A stretch of 64,000 nt of DNA from an uncultured Desulfobacter sp. Its GTDB lineage: Bacteria > Desulfobacterota > Desulfobacteria > Desulfobacterales > Desulfobacteraceae. Positions within the stretch are counted from its first letter, which is position 1, and every line of letters starts with the position of its first letter. Positions 58,501 to 64,000 of this stretch are shown piece by piece. The DNA is taken from NCBI RefSeq assembly GCF_963677125.1, contig NZ_OY781882.1:442501-506500 (forward strand), in the 5' to 3' direction. The position numbers were made by a program, and so were the translations under genes. The notes beneath the pieces were generated by a model. That model was not told the DNA's origin. It saw nothing but the letters and a program-made list of their open reading frames with translations, and searched no databases.

Positions 58501-61298
58501 CGCTGATTGCCTGCGGCAACCTGCACGGCAAATTTCACATATCGGTATGAGGACCTGTAGTCGTTTCTGATCAGGATAAATGGCGTGGACGCAATTGAAA
58601 GCGCATAGGCCATGCCCTCAAACACACCATTTTTTATGGCCAACTGAATGGTTGCAAAGAACAGCAGGCATGAAGCCCTGGGGTTATAAAAAAAAGAGGC
58701 CGGCAGCAAGGCCATAATGATTTCACAGATAAATGCCATTTCATCATTGTTTTTCTGCTCGATTTCCAGAAGATCTGAAATGTTGGTCAGCCCCGCCTGT
58801 GCCAACCTGAATGTCATCTCATCCAGATGCCGGCTCAGGTCGTTGAGACTAGGATCAATATCCAATTCAATTCCAAAGGGTTTTAAAACAGACATACCCA
58901 ATTCCATGGCCTGTTTATACTTTTTGAGCATGCTGTCCTGGGAGATTTTGGCAAAAAGATTCTCCCTCAGTAACAAGGGATTTTGAATACAGGTAAGTTT
59001 TTCTTTGAAAAAAGCATCGGCCTCCTTAAACCGGCTGTTCAGGTAAAGGGCAATATGATACTGGCAGTATACGTGGTGCCGCATGGTATCCGGATGGTTC
59101 TTTCTCAGCAGATCCAGGGCGTTTTCAACATAATGCAAAAGCTCATTGTATGCGGAGATCTCTTTGCTTTTCATCGCGGCTTTCATGTAAATTTTGATAT
59201 ACTTTTCAAAGTTATCAGAAATATGCCCAAACCCTTTATCCAAATGGCCCACAAGGTTGAAAAGATCATCAGGGCGCTGGTCTATCTCATTGCGCATGAG
59301 CGTATCTGCAATGGTGAAATGTAAAAGGGGCAGTTCTTCAGGCGTATTGAGCTGGTAGCAGGCTTGCTGGATTTTATCATGGGTAAAATAGAGAAGATTG
59401 CCTTTTTGGTTTAATAACCCGTATTCAAAAGGCTGTTTTAGTAACCTGCGAATATCTTCCGGTCCTTTTTTTGTGACAATTGACAGCACATCAAGGTCCA
59501 CGTTGTGCCCCACGGCACCTATGACTTTCATCAGATCAATCACCTTTACAGGCAGGTGTTCCAGCCTTGCCTGCATAAGTTCCACGACGTTGCTGGAAAT
59601 TTCTAATGACGAGATTTTTTTGAAATCAACCTGCCAGGTTTTATGTTCAACATCCGGGATAAAGCAGTTATCATCTGCCATTTTGTTTAGCAGTTGATGG
59701 ACAAAAAAGGCATTTCCATTGGTTTTTTGAAATGCAATGTTGCTTAATTTCCGGTTATGCCGGTTTAAGCTGTCTGCCACCAGTGATGAGACATCTTCGG
59801 GCCGTAAATCCATCACGGTTATTTTATCATACTGGATTTGAAGTGTGTCTAAATCATGGCGCCATTGCCAAAAGGGGTGGTGCTGATCCACCTCATTAGA
59901 GCGATAGCACAAGATTACGAGCAGAAAACCCGTCTTGTTCTGGAGGACGGCACGCAGCACATTCAAGGAGACCAGGTCTGTCCACTGAATATCGTCTAGA
60001 AAAAGAATCAAAGGCCGTTCCCGGGTGGCAATGATGTTGATGAATTTTATAAAAATATAATTAAATCGGTTTTGAGCATTCTCCCCCATCAACGTTTCCA
60101 CAGGTTTTTGTTTGCCGACAATCAATTCAAGCTTGGGAAAGACGGATGTAAGGATTTGTCCCTGATCCCCAATCGCCGTTTTAAAAGACCTGCGAAATTT
60201 GTTCAACTCTGCCTGAATTGATAACAGCAGTAAGTCAAAAAGGCTGTTAAACGCCTCTATTAATGCGAAGTAGGGAATATCTTTTTTATATTGCTGAAAT
60301 TTGCCTGAAATAAACCGGTACTCATGGACTGGAAGGGATTTTTGAAACTCAAGCACAATGGTGGACTTACCCACACCCGAATACCCTGAGATGCAAACCA
60401 ATCTGACGTTGCCCGCTTTAAGCGATTCCGCTGCCTTTTTCAGCCGGTCTGTTTCTTCTTTCCTGCCGTATATTTGGGCAGAGACCTTAAACGTTGGATC
60501 CATATCCATGCTGCCCGGCAGGAAATTAGGATCAGAAAAATGGTCTAAATCATAGAAAATTCCTTCAATGGATTTGTATCGGTTTGACGGCGCCTTTTCT
60601 AACAGTTTTTCAACGATCCTGGATAGATTGTCAGAAATTTCTGTGTTTACAAGACAGGGCCGTGTGGGCTGCTGGGCCACATGGAGCAGGATGAGCGCCG
60701 GCAGATCTTCTGCGTTAAAGGGCAATTTCCCTGTGAGAAGCCAGTACATCAGGATGCCGAATGAATAATAATCACTTGCAAAGGAAGGTTTTGCATCCAC
60801 TCTTTGTGTCCGTTCGGGCGCTGTAAAACGTGGGTCTGTCAGGCTATCCATCCTGGGGTCGCTATCCTCCTTGGACAGGGTTGCCGGTAAAAAATTATGC
60901 AGCATTACTCGGCCGCTTTGTTCAATGGTGATGTTTTCCAAAGACAGGTTGTTATAGATCACCCCGGCATCATGGATTTTTTTAAGTATGGATAACACGG
61001 ACCGGGCAAAGATAATTTTTTCGGGGAGTGACGATTGATCATTGAAATATCTGCCTGAAGATAAACCTGTAAACGGCGTTTGGACTAACAGACTTTTTTC
61101 TTTATTTGTAAATGAATCTATGAATTGATCAGCATGACACTCAGTCAGGCGGGTGGCTATTTTATACTCATGCTCAGCCAATGTTGCGTTTAGATATTCA
61201 TGTATGTGATAAGTCTTTCCCTTGGATTGTGCCAAATAAATGGTTTTATATTTTTCCGTTTTAAAAATGTCTACAATTTTATATTTACCCAGTTTCAT
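55524..61298 (-). CDS. Giant signalling protein: pseudokinase, AAA ATPase, TPR-like, GAF, histidine kinase, receiver
   Basis: A 1924-aa soluble protein. About 1-260 is a protein-kinase fold, but the usual residues are absent: the HRDLKxxN loop reads YNNLSLEN (about 112), DFG reads HNF (about 131) and no VAIK Lys is seen. About 275-560 is an AAA ATPase with GYSGVGKST and LILFLDDIQW. About 600-1240 is helical and TPR-like. A GAF domain (about 1270-1410) leads to the kinase His in MSHELRTPL (about 1449), an ATPase with GTGLGLAI (about 1630), and a receiver with LMDIKMPVMDG (about 1743). The last 80 residues resemble an HPt fold without the usual phosphoacceptor His. Coupled to the downstream response regulator. 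Confidence 0.85.
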   Translation of the reverse strand: MKLGKYKIVDIFKTEKYKTIYLAQSKGKTYHIHEYLNATLAEHEYKIATRLTECHADQFIDSFTNKEKSLLVQTPFTGLSSGRYFNDQSSLPEKIIFARSVLSILKKIHDAGVIYNNLSLENITIEQSGRVMLHNFLPATLSKEDSDPRMDSLTDPRFTAPERTQRVDAKPSFASDYYSFGILMYWLLTGKLPFNAEDLPALILLHVAQQPTRPCLVNTEISDNLSRIVEKLLEKAPSNRYKSIEGIFYDLDHFSDPNFLPGSMDMDPTFKVSAQIYGRKEETDRLKKAAESLKAGNVRLVCISGYSGVGKSTIVLEFQKSLPVHEYRFISGKFQQYKKDIPYFALIEAFNSLFDLLLLSIQAELNKFRRSFKTAIGDQGQILTSVFPKLELIVGKQKPVETLMGENAQNRFNYIFIKFINIIATRERPLILFLDDIQWTDLVSLNVLRAVLQNKTGFLLVILCYRSNEVDQHHPFWQWRHDLDTLQIQYDKITVMDLRPEDVSSLVADSLNRHNRKLSNIAFQKTNGNAFFVHQLLNKMADDNCFIPDVEHKTWQVDFKKISSLEISSNVVELMQARLEHLPVKVIDLMKVIGAVGHNVDLDVLSIVTKKGPEDIRRLLKQPFEYGLLNQKGNLLYFTHDKIQQACYQLNTPEELPLLHFTIADTLMRNEIDQRPDDLFNLVGHLDKGFGHISDNFEKYIKIYMKAAMKSKEISAYNELLHYVENALDLLRKNHPDTMRHHVYCQYHIALYLNSRFKEADAFFKEKLTCIQNPLLLRENLFAKISQDSMLKKYKQAMELGMSVLKPFGIELDIDPSLNDLSRHLDEMTFRLAQAGLTNISDLLEIEQKNNDEMAFICEIIMALLPASFFYNPRASCLLFFATIQLAIKNGVFEGMAYALSIASTPFILIRNDYRSSYRYVKFAVQVAAGNQRALGNSKHILALINWHWCKSMKDDTALKIAGDAHHLLVQGGDIQMAGYTYFDTVSYMWERGDILQKVLAETQKTIAFNEKTQNLHGTAIILPFFQMVKTLMTDDGDFCNFCREGFNEADFIEKNKENAMALCLFFVYKTQLAYMGGAFKQAYAFGCEANTRLLYITGFISAQTGLFYAALSACVVLDPADEKWDTVTRALDQMRRWSQGSADNFKHKFHFLEAEIARKKNNVPLAIHCYIHAIVAVRQNRFLHEKSLIYERFASFWEEQENTELCEYYAQEAIQDYERWGATRKSQQLRQKYRHIHFDTQVHDLDLLSVINAQNVLAQETDIRALLKQMMQILLEVSGAERGFLILKKKDWYIEAFKNIEGEEIFLESLPLHRDMLCVDMVNYVIRTGQPANLEQFPVQPENAYMTRVKPQSLIAIPAVVSAKIIAVIYLEHRQIKNTFTASRRETVKLLSTQIAISLNNAKIYNQLELRVKERTKELAAQNEALKIARRKADQANEAKSEFLNNMSHELRTPLIAVTGFSELLSTLVSDPKQKSYVDAIKTAGKNLVTLVNDVLDLSKIEAGKMDITYAPVNLRTIFMEIEQIFGMKCKAKKLQFVVSHCTNLPNLLNLDEIRIRQILLNLVGNAVKFTNTGGVTLSSHVKKTREDKLELTLSVQDTGIGIPKAEQELIFQSFEQQKNQDTAKYGGTGLGLAITRRLVKLMKGTITVTSSPNQGSRFEVRFFNVAKIKTRDTEPEKSNGPLENIVFNRKRILIVDTIESNRLFLQTVLSKMNLEVMTATNGHEAILLSIELTPDLILMDIKMPVMDGFEVVGILKNRLDTSPIPVIALTASPTREEKEAALMSGFAGYLAKPLDLDSLLAVITQYVTYKPIDTVPDTTEKPTNLLLLSKADQPDVLCRQLQHDILPCFENMEHAFVANEFKNLAEQLNTIGETFNIKEMSDMGNHMLDLLTAFDIKKMKECLTRYANIITTSIHNLEVSHE

Positions 61299-61569
61299 GG
61301 CGATCTTCCCGTATATTGATGCATGTCTTTACCTGGTAACGCTTTTTGATTTGATGTTATGTGGTTTAATTCATTCAAATAATCATGTGCTGTTTGGGCA
61401 GACTATCGAAAGTAACGGACTATTTTCGACAGTAGTGTTTGATATGAGACCCATTTTTGATGGATCCTGAGGGTAGAATACCGGAAAACATGCTTAAAGC
61501 AAATAGAAGACGGTAAATTTTTTCCAGGCAATGGTCATCAAGGGATTTTTAAAGCATGTATCCGCAAAT

Positions 61570-63474
61570 TTATCGCGGCGGTGACACCACAGGACCGAGT
61601 ACCTCGGCGATCACTTGAGAAAGGGAGGCCGGTGTGACCGGTTTGTTGATAAATGTGATATCGGCGGGAATATTCCCATCACGGATAAGGGTATTTTCCG
61701 TATAACCGGACATGAGAATAATCCTGAGTTCAGCAGAAGTTGCCTGAAATTCCATGGCCATGTCCAATCCGTTTTGACCCGGCATGACCATATCCGTGAT
61801 CAGCAGATCAATGCGACCTTTACTTTTTTCAAAAATTGCTGTTGCCTGTTCACCATTCTCAGCCTCAAGGATTGTATATCCCTGGTCTGAGAGGCTGGAT
61901 GACAGCATCCGGCGAAGGCTTTCATCGTCTTCAACCAGCAAAATGGTTTCGTGGCAATGCCTTTCACGGGATGCCTTCCGGATATTGTCTGTCGGGGGGG
62001 CAGAATTTTCTTCGTCTATCATGGGCAGGTAAATCTTAAAAGCAGTTCCACTGCCGGGTTCGCTGTATACGTCAATATATCCTTTGTTTTGTTTAATGAT
62101 GCCGTAAACCGTAGAAAGGCCTAAACCCGTGCCTTTGCCCCTTTCTTTCGTCGTAAAAAAAGGTTCGAAAATTTGGTTGATCACATCCGGTGGCATCCCT
62201 TCGCCTGTGTCAGTTACAATAATGCAGGCATGGGGTCCGGCTTCAATCTCAAAATGCCTGATCATGGTCTCGGCAGAAAGGGTAACCATCCGGGTTTCAA
62301 TGGTCAGTGATCCGCCTTTGGGCATGGCATCCCTGGCGTTGATGCTCAAGTTGAGAATGATCTGCTCCATCTGGGATCTGTCAGCCATGATACAAAGGTC
62401 CTCGCTCTCATGTAGTACATGTATTGCGATATCTTCACCTAAAAGCCGCTTGATCATCTTAAGGATAAGTTCAATTTCATCTTTCACATTCAACTTTTCT
62501 TTCCGGGTTACCTGCTTCCTGCTGAAGGCCAGCAGCTGCTGGGTCAGCCGGGCAGCTCTCTGCCCGGATTCCATGATGGTGTTTATGTTTTCATAAACGG
62601 GATGGTTTTTATCCAAATCTATCAGGCTGAGTTCAGAATACCCGGTAATCACGCTCAGGATATTATTGAAGTCATGGGCAACGCCGCCGGCCAGGCGACC
62701 GACCGACTCCATTTTCTGGGCTTGAAAAAGCTGGCTTTCCAACCGTTCCTTCTCTTTTTGGGCAAGGTCCCGCTGGATTTCCCTTTCGGCCAGGTGGGCC
62801 AGCATGTTATTGAATCCTTTGTAAAGATGGCCGATTTCATCATTCCGGCCGGCCGGCGCGCGAATGGAAAAATCCTCGCTTGCGGCAATCCGCTGAGTAA
62901 TATCGGCCAGCTGTGTAATGGGGCCTGAAATTTTTCTTTGAAGCAGTATAGCCAGGAACAAAGCCAGGGCAAAGATGGAGAGCGCCCAAGGCAGAAGTGT
63001 AACACCAAATCCCCTGATTTTAAAATAAATTTCACTGGTGTCGGCATGAATCCCAATACTGCCGTAGGTCTCCCCCTCATAAACAATCGGCAGGGTGATA
63101 CAATAAAAGCCATCTGTAAATACACCCTTTTTGGCTGAGCCGCCTTGACATTCATGCAGGTGGGCATCATTTCGGCTGTAAACGGCAAAAGCCGCCCCTG
63201 ATTTATCATAGAGTACAGCCGCGTCGATATTGGGGATATGGGCCAATTTTTTCAAAACGTCATCGGCCCCTGCCCGATCCTCAAATATCAAAGGAGAAAC
63301 ACAGTATTCTCCGATCAAAAGTCCCGTTATAGCAATGTTTTGCGCCATGTCCTGTTTCAATGCCCTGTACTGAATCCATCCACAGATCAGCAGGGAGGCT
63401 ATAATTGTCAGAACGGCCACTACAAGGATAATGACAACGAGCTGTGAACTTATATTCTTAAAACCGTACCTCAT
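61570..63474 (-). CDS. Membrane-bound hybrid histidine kinase with receiver
   Basis: A 634-aa protein. Two membrane helices (LVVIILVVAVLTIIASLLIC about 13-33; TLLPWALSIFALALFLAILL about 160-180) flank a short periplasmic domain with two Cys (HLHECQGG, DGFYCITLPI). HAMP about 181-235 (RKISGPITQLADITQRIAAS), phosphoacceptor His in GRLAGGVAHDFNNILSVITG, ATPase domain (LNLSINARDAMP, DTGEGMPPDVINQIFEPFFT, GKGTGLGLSTVYGI), then a receiver (ILLVEDDESLRRML, LLITDMVMPGQNGLDM). The ATG overlaps the stop of the YfiR-like gene (TGATG), so the periplasmic partner probably controls the kinase. Confidence 0.9.
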   Translation of the reverse strand: MRYGFKNISSQLVVIILVVAVLTIIASLLICGWIQYRALKQDMAQNIAITGLLIGEYCVSPLIFEDRAGADDVLKKLAHIPNIDAAVLYDKSGAAFAVYSRNDAHLHECQGGSAKKGVFTDGFYCITLPIVYEGETYGSIGIHADTSEIYFKIRGFGVTLLPWALSIFALALFLAILLQRKISGPITQLADITQRIAASEDFSIRAPAGRNDEIGHLYKGFNNMLAHLAEREIQRDLAQKEKERLESQLFQAQKMESVGRLAGGVAHDFNNILSVITGYSELSLIDLDKNHPVYENINTIMESGQRAARLTQQLLAFSRKQVTRKEKLNVKDEIELILKMIKRLLGEDIAIHVLHESEDLCIMADRSQMEQIILNLSINARDAMPKGGSLTIETRMVTLSAETMIRHFEIEAGPHACIIVTDTGEGMPPDVINQIFEPFFTTKERGKGTGLGLSTVYGIIKQNKGYIDVYSEPGSGTAFKIYLPMIDEENSAPPTDNIRKASRERHCHETILLVEDDESLRRMLSSSLSDQGYTILEAENGEQATAIFEKSKGRIDLLITDMVMPGQNGLDMAMEFQATSAELRIILMSGYTENTLIRDGNIPADITFINKPVTPASLSQVIAEVLGPVVSPPR

Positions 63475-64000
63475 CAGCTGCTGCTCCCTTTTTCGGTCTC
63501 GACAATCTTGGCAAGCTGCAGAAGCAGGTGACTGATCTTCAATCCACAGGCAACGGCCGATTTATGATTAATCTCGAAACGGATCTGTTCCTGCTGGACA
63601 AACATATTGATGTGTACACCTTTTTGGGCATAGCCCCTGGTGTCTGAAACTGTGAGCACCGGTTTTGACTTCAGGGCGGTAATAAACCCGGCAAGGGTTG
63701 AATCATCTGTCTTGCCGATGTACACCAGATGGCATCCGTCTACATCCTCGGCCGTTTTAATCCGGCGAAATTTTACCGGCCGATTTTTAATCTGGTGCTC
63801 GGCAAAGGCCGCCTCAAGCACCCGGCAAAAATCAGGCTCGCACAGGGCTCCGAAGACAAAGGCTGGATGCTGGACACCGTCGTCAAAGGAGAGGGGCCAT
63901 TGGACGAACCGGGTAAACCGCTCAATAAAAGCAGATTTTAAAAGGTATTCATGGTGCCTGTCTTCCTGGGCCTGACAGAGGAACGGCACCCATACCCACA
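63474..64000 (-). CDS. YfiR-like (DUF4154) periplasmic protein, 5' end cut by the window
   Basis: At least 171 residues from a GTG at 63989, but the frame stays open to the window end and the residues there (WVWVPFLCQA before QEDRHHEY) look like the end of a signal peptide, so the true start is beyond 64000. The mature part matches YfiR/DUF4154: YLLKSAFIERFTRFVQWP at the N-terminus, FVFGALCEPDF, VDGCHLVYIG, PVLTVSDTRGYAQKGVHINM and RFEINHKSAVACGLKISHLL. YfiR is a periplasmic regulator that senses redox or envelope state and controls an inner-membrane diguanylate cyclase. Here its partner by gene coupling is the hybrid kinase. Confidence 0.85.
   Translation of the reverse strand, partial: WVWVPFLCQAQEDRHHEYLLKSAFIERFTRFVQWPLSFDDGVQHPAFVFGALCEPDFCRVLEAAFAEHQIKNRPVKFRRIKTAEDVDGCHLVYIGKTDDSTLAGFITALKSKPVLTVSDTRGYAQKGVHINMFVQQEQIRFEINHKSAVACGLKISHLLLQLAKIVETEKGSSS

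Overview
The window looks like chromosomal DNA of a Gram-negative, anaerobic, probably sulfate-reducing bacterium of the Desulfobacterota (Desulfobacteraceae-like). This is inference, not identification. It rests on several things: outer-membrane porins and lipoproteins, a Tat-exported molybdopterin oxidoreductase with Fe-S and cytochrome b partners, two exported rhodaneses, many large PAS/HAMP histidine kinases, and the DraT/DraG pair that controls nitrogenase. No rRNA, tRNA or CRISPR array was seen. Both ends cut genes: an outer-membrane protein at base 1 and a YfiR-like gene at base 64000.

Left part (1-14.8 kb, all + strand): two outer-membrane channel-type proteins, then a tight run of exported hydrolases. 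These are four paralogous beta-lactamase-fold serine hydrolases, a Tat-exported M20 amidohydrolase, a Tat-exported YtcJ-type amidohydrolase and an alpha/beta hydrolase. Cell-envelope genes follow (NlpE-META lipoprotein, DUF2092 lipoprotein, Pro-rich DUF6515-like protein) and a truncated HlyD-like gene. The cluster reads as a periplasmic amide/ester-hydrolysing pathway fed by a porin; the substrate is unknown.

Accessory region (14.8-23.1 kb): AT-rich and full of stress/defence-type genes. A three-gene cassette on the - strand (TIGR04255-like protein, 186-aa unknown, large PIN-domain protein) has its first gene split by a complete 1906-bp IS1182-type element. The insertion has a 10-bp target duplication, and removing the element plus one copy restores a 239-codon frame exactly. 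HipBA and VapBC toxin-antitoxin pairs follow, with candidate operators and an odd 1.1-kb non-coding stretch holding repeated hairpins and an orphan terminator.

Middle (23.4-48 kb): two tandem histidine kinases, one with a PocR domain. Next come a MipA/OmpV-like barrel and a three-subunit molybdoenzyme operon, preceded by a 22-residue FtsH-leader-like ORF and a degenerate tandem repeat. Then AI-2E-type permease/NhaA, an Abhydrolase_9-type protein, an MgtC/DUF4010 protein, a seven-repeat SBBP beta-propeller, two AT-rich unknown genes, an MFS/CcdA pair and a FIST-GGDEF protein. Two palindromic intergenic elements lie here; the one at 48.1 kb is MITE-like with 13-bp flanking direct repeats.

Right part (48.5-64 kb): a chemoreceptor sits between two exported rhodaneses. 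draT and draG follow, with a strong terminator between them, then a fumarylacetoacetase-family enzyme. The last genes, on the - strand, are signalling genes: a response regulator overlapping a 1924-aa protein (apparent pseudokinase, AAA ATPase, GAF, histidine kinase, receiver), and a hybrid histidine kinase coupled to a YfiR-like periplasmic protein.
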